Positions 1 to 7,431 of a stretch of DNA of 43,235 nt are shown here, piece by piece. How positions within the stretch are numbered: the first letter of the stretch is position 1; each line of letters begins with the position of its first letter. The notes beneath the pieces were generated by a model. It did not search any database. It was not told the DNA's origin and saw nothing but the letters and a program-made list of their open reading frames with translations. This DNA is from an uncultured Clostridium sp. (GTDB taxonomy: Bacteria > Bacillota > Clostridia > Clostridiales > Clostridiaceae), in the NCBI GenBank assembly GCA_937927335.1, contig CALBDU010000027.1, forward strand, positions 1 to 43,235, read 5' to 3'. The translations under genes and the position numbers were made by a program.

Positions 1-54
1 AAATAGTACAAGAAATTTTCATCAAAAATTATTGACTTTTATTAGCTGGTCTAA

Positions 55-1944
55 TCAACTTAATATATCCTTCATATGAACGGGGCCCTTTCTAAGGTAT
101 AACCATTTCTTGCACTCCTCCAGCACCTTTATTACAGCTTCTATATCCCTGAAGTTGAATAAAAGCTCTTTGAAAGTGTAATCTCTTTTTTCTTTGCAAA
201 GTTTAAATTTTTTATCAATAATATCGTTAAATTGATTGACTAGTTCATTTTCAATACCGAGGCACTGTTTTTTAATTGCCAAGTTTATTTTATCCTTAAT
301 ACTATTCTTTCTAATAGCAAACATAGCTTTTCCAAATATATTACCTACGAAAGCGAATAAATCACCGTTCATAGAAGGTATGAAATATTCTATATCATTT
401 AATTCAATTAAATCAAAGCCCATATAAATTTCAATATTATCTTGAGAAACTATTTTGCTATTTGCTATGTACCTGAATTCACTAATGGTAATTATTCTTT
501 CCCAGGTAAGTATTTTATTTTTTATCTCTAGTTGTTTATTCTCAATTAATCTATTTATTGAAACAATTAAATCATCCTCTTTATAAATCACCTCTCGTAT
601 ATAATTGGAACCCTTTCCATCTGCCAATGAATCTATATATATATTTACCCTGCTTTCAACTTCGAGTAAATAATCAAGAAAAAAAACTTTTATATCTAGT
701 TCTAAGCCTTTTTTAAATTTTTCTATTGCCCCGGAAAGTTCTTCTGTCTTTTGATAATATATACACTTATAATTTTCAACCTGACTGTAGAAGTTATCAA
801 TTATTTCTGCAGATAAATTAATAAGCTTATTCAAGCCTTGAACTTTTGCTCTGCTTTTAACACCCTCTGCTTTTGCGATAAACAATTCCCTTATGGCTTT
901 CTGTAGTTCCAATATCCCACTTGCCTCAAGTGTGATAGGGTCATTGCTTACCAAAGCCTCGAAAGCTTTTTTAGCCGAGATACCAATAATTTTAGAATAC
1001 CTGCTTCCAAAAATATCATTAGCATCATTCATTACTTTTCCTTCTGCCTCAAGGCCGCCATTTTTCTTAATTAGATCCATTCGGTTTATAACTCCTATGA
1101 TATTATCCCTAATTCCACCGACAGCTTTCAATACACTGCTTAAATCCTCCATCATCATTTTTGTATTAGAGGCAGCAATAGTTTGTCCATCCAGTATCCA
1201 TAACACCCCATCAGCCTTATGGTAATAGTCATTTATGCTGCCTAGTTGTTTAATACTGTGAAGATCCTGGTTTAATCCAGGGGTATCTACCAAAAGACAC
1301 TTTTCTAAAATCCAGTTGTTACTTACAGGCCACTTTACTTCTGCAATATTTGATTTGTACAAATACTTTTCAGCTAAAAAGCTTTTAATCTCTTCACGCT
1401 CTTCTTTTATTGTGATACCCTTCAATTTAGCATTAAGATTGTCATTATATATTTTCTTACAGTCCTTCGACTTTTTTTCTTCTTTGCTTATTAACTCAAC
1501 TGCTTTACCTATGAGCATCTCCTCTTTTATACCATTAATATATTTTATGACTGCTTTATCTTTATCCAAATCAGGACAATAAATGTCAATTTTCCAAGTA
1601 TTTGGAATAAAATTAGTTTCAGCTACCTCAGCTCCTACCAAAGCATTCAGCAAAGTAGATTTACCTACATTGCCGTTCCCTATAATGAAAATCATAAGCT
1701 TATCCTCGAAGTTATCATAAAGTTCCTTTAAGTCAGATACTATCTGACTTAAAGCCTCTAATAGCATTTTTGTTTTTTTCCCTGATTCTAATCTTGATAT
1801 ATTAGTTTTTAAATAAACTATTACCTGCATCTTTTCGTAGAGTTCGTCTTTTATATTAATTAGCTCCAATATCCTTTCTCGTATGATGACATTATTATAC
1901 AAACTCATCATTTTATCAGATAAAATGTTTAAATCTAAATTCAT
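55..1944 (-). CDS. Dynamin-like large GTPase
   Basis: Seen: 629 residues with a full GTPase motif set. The P-loop GNGNVGKST is near residues 89-97, a switch Thr is near 119, DTPG is near 220-223, and NRMD (in place of NKxD) is near 287-290, followed by a GISAKK G5 motif. The P-loop follows a helical N-terminal arm of about 85 residues, and the C-terminal half is long, helical and charged with one hydrophobic patch near residues 545-560 (FVGNIFGKAMFAI) that could be a membrane-inserting paddle. This layout fits bacterial dynamin-like proteins. Family knowledge: such proteins bind and remodel membranes, and some act in phage defence. Start: ATG with GGAGTG upstream. It lies 28 bp downstream of the coiled-coil gene, so the two are probably one transcript. 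The exact subfamily is not recognised. Confidence 0.8.
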   Translation of the reverse strand: MNLDLNILSDKMMSLYNNVIIRERILELINIKDELYEKMQVIVYLKTNISRLESGKKTKMLLEALSQIVSDLKELYDNFEDKLMIFIIGNGNVGKSTLLNALVGAEVAETNFIPNTWKIDIYCPDLDKDKAVIKYINGIKEEMLIGKAVELISKEEKKSKDCKKIYNDNLNAKLKGITIKEEREEIKSFLAEKYLYKSNIAEVKWPVSNNWILEKCLLVDTPGLNQDLHSIKQLGSINDYYHKADGVLWILDGQTIAASNTKMMMEDLSSVLKAVGGIRDNIIGVINRMDLIKKNGGLEAEGKVMNDANDIFGSRYSKIIGISAKKAFEALVSNDPITLEASGILELQKAIRELFIAKAEGVKSRAKVQGLNKLINLSAEIIDNFYSQVENYKCIYYQKTEELSGAIEKFKKGLELDIKVFFLDYLLEVESRVNIYIDSLADGKGSNYIREVIYKEDDLIVSINRLIENKQLEIKNKILTWERIITISEFRYIANSKIVSQDNIEIYMGFDLIELNDIEYFIPSMNGDLFAFVGNIFGKAMFAIRKNSIKDKINLAIKKQCLGIENELVNQFNDIIDKKFKLCKEKRDYTFKELLFNFRDIEAVIKVLEECKKWLYLRKGPVHMKDILS

Positions 1945-1972
1945 TTTTTAATCACTCCATATAGCAATTTAC

Positions 1973-2581
1973 CTAAATATTATTCATTTTGCTTTCAATA
2001 TTTTCACACTTTTGTCCTAAACTTTTAATATGAGACTCTAAAGCATTAATTTTACTGGACATAGTATTAATATTATTTAATACAACACATATACTAGATA
2101 CTGCTTCTTTAATACCTTCCCTATTAAACAAATCAATAAATTCTGCAGTATGTCTCTTATTTTTAACTTCTATTAAAGTGTCAATTTTCGATATAAAACT
2201 ATCCCTTTCAATGTCATTAGTTAAATGAAAGTTCTTATTGTATTCATCAACCATATTTTTGTTCTCTTCCATTAAACTTTTTAACAAATCCTTATATCCA
2301 CTGTTAATCATATTCAAAGCATTAGTAATATTTTCATTGTTATTTTTAATATTTAGAATAAAGCTATCAAGTTTTAAATTGATGTCCTGGAGCTGGTTTA
2401 GCTGTTTTTTAACTTCATTGACATTTGTCTCATAATTGCTGCCAATATTTTTATAACGGTCTGCAGTTTCATTAAATATCTTATTGATATTCCTCAATTC
2501 ATCCACTAATACCTCCCTGCAGATCTCCTTACTAAGAGTGCTGATAAATTCCTTAAACTCATCCTTTAAAGTGCTATCCAT
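1973..2581 (-). CDS. Coiled-coil partner protein of the dynamin-like GTPase
   Basis: Seen: 202 residues, almost entirely predicted helix, rich in Asn, Lys, Glu and Ile with heptad-like spacing, and no signal peptide, membrane segment or enzyme motif. ATG start with GGGAAG upstream. It precedes the GTPase gene by 28 bp on the same strand. Inference: a structural or regulatory partner of the GTPase; bacterial dynamins are often encoded as pairs or with a helical partner. No family was recognised with certainty. Confidence 0.6.
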   Translation of the reverse strand: MDSTLKDEFKEFISTLSKEICREVLVDELRNINKIFNETADRYKNIGSNYETNVNEVKKQLNQLQDINLKLDSFILNIKNNNENITNALNMINSGYKDLLKSLMEENKNMVDEYNKNFHLTNDIERDSFISKIDTLIEVKNKRHTAEFIDLFNREGIKEAVSSICVVLNNINTMSSKINALESHIKSLGQKCENIESKMNNI

Positions 2582-2701
2582 TTTAAACTTCCCTTCAAAA
2601 AATATAATAAACTACTAATTATCCTATTCTTTACACTTATGTAATCTCCTTCTTTTTTATTTCACCTTATTTCTACAATTTTTGCATTTCCTCTTAATGC
2701 A

Positions 2702-2739
2702 GTAAACCAGCACTAAAATTATATTTAGCACTGGTTTAC
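2702..2739 (-). terminator. Hairpin downstream of hicB
   Basis: An inverted repeat with 16-nt arms (GTAAACCAGTGCTAAA on the minus strand) lies just downstream of the hicB stop. On the minus-strand RNA the two imperfect positions become G-U pairs, which favours a minus-strand hairpin. There is no good U tract, so termination is likely but not certain. It separates hicB from the coiled-coil/GTPase pair. Confidence 0.5.
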
Positions 2740-2741
2740 AT

Positions 2742-3146
2742 TTAGTCTTGAAGATTTAAAGCTTCCTTTAATCCCTTCACCAAAGTTGCTGAAAAATTTA
2801 AGTTATTGCTCTTAGCTAACTCATCCAACCACACTGGTATAGTTAATGTTTTTTTAACATATGTCTCCTTTATCTTTGAACGATGATATGGCATCCAAAT
2901 ATTAATATATAACAAAATATATCTGTTTTTTAATTCTATTTTTTCTGCCATAGATGACTCTGGCAGAACCTTCCCGCATTCCTCGTAATCAGCTATTACC
3001 ATTGCTAAGTAATCTTGAGCTTCATTAACATAATCACCTCCTTCTTCAATGCAGGTAACCATATTTTCAAAATCGGGAAAATATATGTTAATTATTCCTT
3101 CTTCACTCTTATCTAATAAAACTGGATATGTATAATTATTTTTCAC
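2742..3146 (-). CDS. hicB: HicB-family antitoxin
   Basis: Seen: 134 residues. The N-terminal half (YTYPVLLDKSEEGIINIYFPD, then a GGDYVNEAQDYLAMVI helix) is the partial RNase-H-like fold typical of HicB. The C-terminal part (TLTIPVWLDELAK...NFSATLVKGLKEAL) looks like a ribbon-helix-helix DNA-binding segment. Start: GTG, preceded by AGGGGAG at a good distance. It would neutralise HicA and repress its own promoter, which carries a perfect palindrome between -35 and -10. Oddity: HicA is encoded divergently about 240 bp away; the usual arrangement is a hicA-hicB operon. Confidence 0.75.
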   Translation of the reverse strand: MKNNYTYPVLLDKSEEGIINIYFPDFENMVTCIEEGGDYVNEAQDYLAMVIADYEECGKVLPESSMAEKIELKNRYILLYINIWMPYHRSKIKETYVKKTLTIPVWLDELAKSNNLNFSATLVKGLKEALNLQD

Positions 3147-3178
3147 GCTGAACTCCCCTTTGGTTTACTGTTAAAATA

Positions 3179-3206
3179 ATTATAACACGTATTAAATACG
3201 TGTCAA
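3179..3206 (-). promoter_or_regulatory. hicB promoter with embedded palindromic operator
   Basis: On the minus strand there is a perfect -35 TTGACA (3201-3206) and a perfect -10 TATAAT (3179-3184), spaced 16 bp. The spacer is filled by a 19-nt palindrome (ACACGTATT, one central base, AATACGTGT; 3185-3203) that also covers three bases of the -35 box. A repressor bound there would block RNA polymerase; autoregulation by HicB is the simplest reading. Confidence 0.8.
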
Positions 3207-3216
3207 TACTTTTTTA

Positions 3217-3245
3217 TTGAATTAGCGTAATTTCTTTTATATAAT
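3217..3245 (+). promoter_or_regulatory. Probable hicA promoter
   Basis: Plus-strand TTGAAT (3217-3222), a 17-bp spacer and TATAAT (3240-3245). It is back to back with the hicB promoter, about 11 bp apart. Expected transcription start is near 3252, leaving a leader of about 135 nt before hicA. Confidence 0.6.
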
Positions 3246-3322
3246 AATAGTAACCCTTACAAAAATTTCTAAATAACATAGAATCCATACCAGATATGAT
3301 GTTCAATCTTACGGTTGTTTTT

Positions 3323-3354
3323 GGGTAAATATGCTTCAAGCATATTTTAAACCC
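3323..3354 (+). promoter_or_regulatory. Hairpin or operator in the hicA leader
   Basis: Inverted repeat: GGGT, then AAATATGC, a TTCAA loop, GCATATTT, and ACCC after a 3-nt asymmetry. It lies about 30 nt upstream of the hicA start inside the predicted leader RNA. There is no U tract, so it is not a simple terminator. It could be an RNA structure limiting toxin translation or a second DNA operator. Confidence 0.4.
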
Positions 3355-3386
3355 TAAGTTGAAATAATATATCTGGGGGTATACAT

Positions 3387-3584
3387 ATGAAATTTAGAGA
3401 AGTGGACAGACTATTGCGCAGTAACGGTTGGATATTGGTACGAATCAATGGTTCTCACCATCAGTATAAAAATTCTGGAGTGAATTTCGTTGCAACTGTA
3501 CCAAACCATAGTGGTAAAGATATCTCAATCGGTGTAATGGAAAGTCTGGAAAAGGGTACTGGTCTATCTTTAGTAAAAAGATAG
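3387..3584 (+). CDS. hicA: HicA-family mRNA interferase toxin
   Basis: Seen: 65 residues, normal size for HicA, with the family pattern: an N-terminal helix ending in LLRSNGWILVRINGSHHQYKN, where the His of GSHHQY is the expected catalytic residue, then VPNHSGKDISIGVMESL. ATG start preceded by GGGGGT. Family knowledge: HicA has a double-stranded-RNA-binding-like fold and cleaves mRNA independently of the ribosome unless bound by HicB. Here it has its own promoter and terminator and is divergent from hicB, so toxin and antitoxin are probably not co-transcribed. Confidence 0.8.
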   Translation: MKFREVDRLLRSNGWILVRINGSHHQYKNSGVNFVATVPNHSGKDISIGVMESLEKGTGLSLVKR

Positions 3585-3597
3585 ACCAGTTTTTTTA
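3559..3597 (+). terminator. Rho-independent terminator of hicA
   Basis: A 13-bp stem (CTGGTCTATCTTT with AAAGATAGACCAG) is followed by eight T residues. It overlaps the last codons of hicA, and the following gene converges from the other strand. Confidence 0.9.
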
Positions 3598-3610
3598 TTT
3601 ATAATTATAA

Positions 3611-5371
3611 TTAAAATGAGAAAAATTCTCTTCTTAATTTTTTTAATAAATCAGCAGACTCTGAGTATTCAGCAATCTCGCTTCTAACATCATAACCGCT
3701 GTAATCACCTTTAAATGAAAGATAATTATAGCTACCTAAAACATAGTATTTATTATCACAAATCAGAAGTTTTATATGGGTATTGCCTTTATAAATTTTA
3801 AATCTCTTAGTTGATGAAAATTCTGCTTCATATTGCTTTAAGACTTTTTCAGTTGTAATAGCCTTTAATTCTTCTTTACTTATGTTTTTCTTTTTATTTG
3901 ATGACTTGAAATTTCCTATTCCATATACTATTTTTATTGTTACTCCCCTGTTAATGGCATCCTGAAGTTTATCCCTTAAAGGGGTTAACACTTTGGGATC
4001 TGCCCATGGACTAATAATATCTATCTCTGTATCTGCACTTACTATTGTATCAACAAAAATATCCCTGATTTCACTATTCCTCAAAAGCTTTCTATTTCGT
4101 GTAGTCCTTATTGTATCAATATAATCCATTAAAACTGTACTATCTCGTAATTCATCAATAAGTTCAATATGTTGAACATACATTTTCAAGCCATCATCTA
4201 TCACATATATTATACCAAAATCGGCCTCAACCTCTACTATAGTGCTATTTACACTTTTGGATATGGATAATTTAGTTATATCATCATTAACCTGACTTAT
4301 AACTTTTTCAACTTCACCTAAAAATTTCTCCTCTGGAATAAAGATTAGTATGCTTATTATCAAATCATCGATTTCCAAATTTCTATATTTATCTTTGAAT
4401 CTTTTACTAATTAGGTTATATTTTTTATTGTATATATCTCCAATGTTAGTATTTGAGATGATATCCTCTATTGGCTTATTCAAATCATATATCCCTATTT
4501 CCGATAGCTTCGCCTCTATGGTTGCAAATTCCTGTTTATATTTCTGGAATTCCTTTGCATTAATCGTAAGAGTTTCAATCTCGCTCTTGAGATTACTAAT
4601 TGTAAATGCCGACCCCTTTTTCGCTTCCTCCTTCGCCTTGTTAACCAGCCTTTTTAACTCAGTGTCACCCACGTGCCTGTCATCTTTTTTAGCCTCAATT
4701 AATACTTTTGCGCCTATTCCCAGTGCCCAAGTGGCTGCATAAACCATAGGTATTGTAGTTACTCCCGCAATATAAGGAACGAAAGTTTTATATGCTCCTA
4801 ATATTAAGTGTTGAGCTATCATTCCCCAGCCAACAATTCCGAGCAATGATGCCAGTATTTCATTTAATTTACTTTTTTCATAGGGGTTACCCATAGCTTT
4901 ATTTAAATAAGTCACCATTACTAATTGAATAGGTGATAAAACAAACAAATCAGCAAAAGGTATAGGCTGCACTGCTATAATTGCGCAGGTTAAAGATGTA
5001 GCATGTATAATGAGAGAAGCTTTCTTATCTTGAGGAATTGATGGGTCTTCGATAATACTGTTTAATATAAAAGTAAGCTTATTTTTCTGATTTTCAACTT
5101 CCGCACTACCTTTTTTCCCCGAATCTAACTTGGGATTTATAGAAACAGTATTGTTACTTCTGACCTTACTTCTATATGCGTCATCTACAATATCAATGGA
5201 ATCAGAGGCTGAAACATTCCTCTTATTTAGGGTGTTACTTTCACCTTCTAAAAAAATTAATGCCTTAATAACATTTCCATCATTTAATTGCAAAGCTTCA
5301 TATGCCATAGAATATGAAGCTTTGGTACGTTGTCTAATGATGTCAATTTTTTCAAGTGTTATTTCTTCCAC
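3611..5371 (-). CDS. UBA/TS-N-like + DUF697-like + phospholipase-D (HKD) domain protein
   Basis: Seen: about 586 residues. Residues 1-40 (EKIDIIRQRTKASYSMAYEA...DGNVIKALIFLEG) match the UBA-like EF-Ts N-terminal fold. Residues about 110-225 are a hydrophobic segment with the look of DUF697, which in other proteins accompanies GTPase domains. A helical/coiled-coil region follows (about 240-330). The last 150 residues are PLD-like, with IDIISPWADPKVL and one complete HKD motif (HIKLLICD...GSYN). Start: the GTG at 5371 has AAGGAA nine bases upstream, while the GTG at 5380 lies immediately after it, so 5371 is preferred. Inference: a membrane-associated nuclease or lipase effector, possibly working with the nearby GTPase. 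Confidence 0.7.
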   Translation of the reverse strand: MEEITLEKIDIIRQRTKASYSMAYEALQLNDGNVIKALIFLEGESNTLNKRNVSASDSIDIVDDAYRSKVRSNNTVSINPKLDSGKKGSAEVENQKNKLTFILNSIIEDPSIPQDKKASLIIHATSLTCAIIAVQPIPFADLFVLSPIQLVMVTYLNKAMGNPYEKSKLNEILASLLGIVGWGMIAQHLILGAYKTFVPYIAGVTTIPMVYAATWALGIGAKVLIEAKKDDRHVGDTELKRLVNKAKEEAKKGSAFTISNLKSEIETLTINAKEFQKYKQEFATIEAKLSEIGIYDLNKPIEDIISNTNIGDIYNKKYNLISKRFKDKYRNLEIDDLIISILIFIPEEKFLGEVEKVISQVNDDITKLSISKSVNSTIVEVEADFGIIYVIDDGLKMYVQHIELIDELRDSTVLMDYIDTIRTTRNRKLLRNSEIRDIFVDTIVSADTEIDIISPWADPKVLTPLRDKLQDAINRGVTIKIVYGIGNFKSSNKKKNISKEELKAITTEKVLKQYEAEFSSTKRFKIYKGNTHIKLLICDNKYYVLGSYNYLSFKGDYSGYDVRSEIAEYSESADLLKKLRREFFSF

Positions 5372-5516
5372 AAAGCCCACTTCCTTTATGAATTAATTTA
5401 TACTTTGTTTAATTCTATATTTATTTTTAGTTCCCTTTAATTATCGTTCTCCTTTTTACGACAACCATCGCAATAAATTTTATATTGAATTTAAAAACAC
5501 TAATATATTATACAAA

Positions 5517-5546
5517 TTATATGCACTTTATTTTAAGTGCATATAA
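5517..5546. promoter_or_regulatory. Perfect 12-bp inverted repeat upstream of the PLD-domain gene
   Basis: TTATATGCACTT and AAGTGCATATAA flank a 6-nt TATTTT loop. It lies between the divergent PLD-domain gene (start 5371) and the small gene at 5669. There is no U tract on either strand, so an operator is as likely as an RNA hairpin. The rest of 5372-5668 is AT-rich with no other supported feature. Confidence 0.45.
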
Positions 5547-5668
5547 GGTTGCGAATAAATATCTAATACATTGAATAAGTGGCGATAAAATATTTTTCAT
5601 ATAATCTGTCATCAAAGCAAATCCTCTTGCATATACTCTTATTAGAATAAAAAATTTGGAGGGTTAAT

Positions 5669-5896
5669 ATGTTAAAAAAAATATTACTTAAAGGTATGAT
5701 TGAAAAGTGCAAACTTAGAGGAAAAAGAATGGTTAGTACTTGTGATATTTTTGCAGATATTTGGAGTATCTTAAGCGACGGTGATAAAAGGAAGCTAGGT
5801 AAATATTTTTTTGAAGAAACGCTTGCAGGATCAATTGATGGTGTCAAATTTTTAAGAAAAAACAGTTCCGGACACGCTTATTACGAACTAATTTAA
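5669..5896 (+). CDS. Small protein resembling DUF1413
   Basis: Seen: 75 residues, basic N-terminus, then FADIWSILSDGDKRKLGKYF...IDGVKFLRKNSSGHAYYELI. The W-x3-SxGDKRKLGKxFxxE and Lys-Asn-Ser near the C-terminus resemble the small DUF1413 family. Clear ribosome site (TTGGAGG) before ATG, and a terminator follows. Function unknown; the family match is from memory and only moderate. Confidence 0.55.
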   Translation: MLKKILLKGMIEKCKLRGKRMVSTCDIFADIWSILSDGDKRKLGKYFFEETLAGSIDGVKFLRKNSSGHAYYELI

Positions 5897-5920
5897 TGGG
5901 CATGCTGGAGTATAATAAGA

Positions 5921-5948
5921 TTGAGGGGTAGTGTATATTACCCCTCAA
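5921..5948. terminator. Bidirectional terminator-like hairpin
   Basis: TTGAGGGGTA and TACCCCTCAA form a 10-bp stem around an 8-nt loop, between the convergent small gene (ends 5896) and the acetyltransferase gene (ends 5976). T-rich sequence follows on the plus strand. Confidence 0.75.
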
Positions 5949-5975
5949 ATTCTAATTTTTAATTTTCCTTATGTA

Positions 5976-6536
5976 CTACTTCCCCATAAATTCATCTCTT
6001 AAAATTGAATAGTATAATCTATCTACATATCTACCATCCTGATAAAAGAAATCACGCAAGGTTCCCTCATAAGCCAATCCACATTTTTCAATAACTTTAC
6101 GAGATGGTATATTTATTGATTTATGGCATATTTGAACCTTATGTAAATTCATTTTATTGAAACCATATTGAATCACAGCCTTTGTAGCTTCAGTGGCAAG
6201 ACCCTTTCTTTGAAACAGACTTCCAATGCAGTATTCAATTTCTGCAAAGTGATTATTGCTGTCTACTAAAAAATATGCAATTTGGCCTATGCACTCATCA
6301 GATTCTTTTAGGATAATAGCCCATCTGTAGTAATCATTTTTATCGTAGGAACTAATATATTTATCAAGCAGTTCTTTGACCTCCTGCTTTGTGCTATACA
6401 CAGGTTCAGAATATAATGATTGAATTTCAGGATGGCTGACCCAGTATTTCAGCATATTTTCATCATCTGAATATTTAAACTGTCTTAATATCAATCTTTC
6501 TGTTTCAATTTTCAACGTACCAACATGTGTCATCAT
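5976..6536 (-). CDS. GNAT-family N-acetyltransferase (RimJ/RimL type)
   Basis: Seen: about 186 residues. It begins TLKIETERLILRQFKYSD, the standard opening of RimJ/RimL-like GNAT proteins. It has the acetyl-CoA-binding stretch around QRKGLATEATKAVIQYGF and the LHKVQICHKSINIPSRKVIEKCGLAYEGTLRD tail typical of the family. Role: transfer of acetyl from acetyl-CoA to an amine, for example a protein N-terminus or a small molecule; the substrate cannot be told. Start: ATG at 6536 has GGAGG upstream; a longer in-frame start at 6581 lacks this support. Confidence 0.85.
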   Translation of the reverse strand: MMTHVGTLKIETERLILRQFKYSDDENMLKYWVSHPEIQSLYSEPVYSTKQEVKELLDKYISSYDKNDYYRWAIILKESDECIGQIAYFLVDSNNHFAEIEYCIGSLFQRKGLATEATKAVIQYGFNKMNLHKVQICHKSINIPSRKVIEKCGLAYEGTLRDFFYQDGRYVDRLYYSILRDEFMGK

Positions 6537-6618
6537 AATTTCAATCCTCCATTTGTTAAATGCTCCGGTGAAAATTATCAAGATGGATTACAGGAACTTT
6601 ATATATAAAAATTTTTAA

Positions 6619-6966
6619 TTACTTTTCCTTATTAATTCTTTTTCCTCCAAAGGCATGGACTGTTCTTGTACCTGCAATACAGCTTCCTCCCTGGATCGTT
6701 CCTTTTGGAATGAAAAGCTCATCACCTGGATTTAGAATATATTCCTGCCCATTCATTGTGACAGTATATTTACCGTAAACGCAAACCATATATTCATCAA
6801 ATTCATGTTTATGTTCCTTTGATGTTCTATCGGAATAGCATGTCCAAAAGGCCATTTGACTGCCATCTTCCCCTTCAAAGAAATACCCGTCAATATCCTT
6901 TGTATTTTGCTGTTGGCTGCTGATATGGTTCTTTTCATTTTTCATAAAATCCGGAAAATCCTTCAT
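6619..6966 (-). CDS. Cupin-domain protein
   Basis: Seen: 115 residues with a single cupin barrel: metal-ligand motif 1 around KEHKHEFDEYMVCVYG and motif 2 around PGDELFIPKGTIQGGS, then VHAFGGKRI. AGAGGGGG precedes the ATG. Cupins of this size bind a metal and a small molecule or act as simple isomerases; no specific reaction is evident. The next genes on this strand lie 37 bp downstream (acetyltransferase) and 21 bp upstream (lipoprotein), so it may be part of a short run. Confidence 0.75.
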   Translation of the reverse strand: MKDFPDFMKNEKNHISSQQQNTKDIDGYFFEGEDGSQMAFWTCYSDRTSKEHKHEFDEYMVCVYGKYTVTMNGQEYILNPGDELFIPKGTIQGGSCIAGTRTVHAFGGKRINKEK

Positions 6967-6987
6967 TTCTGCGCCCCCTCTAATATC

Positions 6988-7362
6988 TTATTGATTTGCG
7001 ACCTTAAAGCTTACACTTCCTTTTGCATTTTTACCTGTAACGTAAAAGCTATAGGTATCTGCTTTAGGTACCTCAACTGAAAATTTACCTGAAGCTGCAT
7101 CATCGCCCTCATATATTTTATCTCCATTGGAATCAGCTATAAAAATATCTAAATGGCCTGACTTATTTTCTATGACAACATTGATGTTTGCTCCCTTTTC
7201 CAATTTCATGTCATGGGTTTTTGTGCAGTTCATAATAGAGTAGTTTATTATGAATTGTTCATCATTTCCTGTGCTGCTGCCATTAAAAATTTGCTTTTCA
7301 CACCCCATAAATATAAGAAGTACGGATATACTCAATATCATTATAAAAAACTTTTTATTCAT
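6988..7362 (-). CDS. Small secreted lipoprotein
   Basis: Seen: about 124 residues. A signal peptide MNKKFFIMILSISVLLIFMGC ends in a lipobox Cys, followed by a Ser/Gly-rich linker and a beta-rich domain (IEKS/NKSGHLDIFIADSNGD..KYEGDDAASGKFSVEVPKADTYSFYVTGKNAKGSVSFKV) like bacterial pre-peptidase or carbohydrate-binding folds. Start at 7362 chosen because the signal peptide begins there and GGGG lies upstream; the longer in-frame start at 7407 would bury the signal. Function unknown. Confidence 0.7.
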   Translation of the reverse strand: MNKKFFIMILSISVLLIFMGCEKQIFNGSSTGNDEQFIINYSIMNCTKTHDMKLEKGANINVVIENKSGHLDIFIADSNGDKIYEGDDAASGKFSVEVPKADTYSFYVTGKNAKGSVSFKVANQ

Positions 7363-7431
7363 ATCTAAACCCCGCCATAATAAATTTAAAATACCAATGA
7401 CTTCCATATAACAAATTATACCATATAAATT

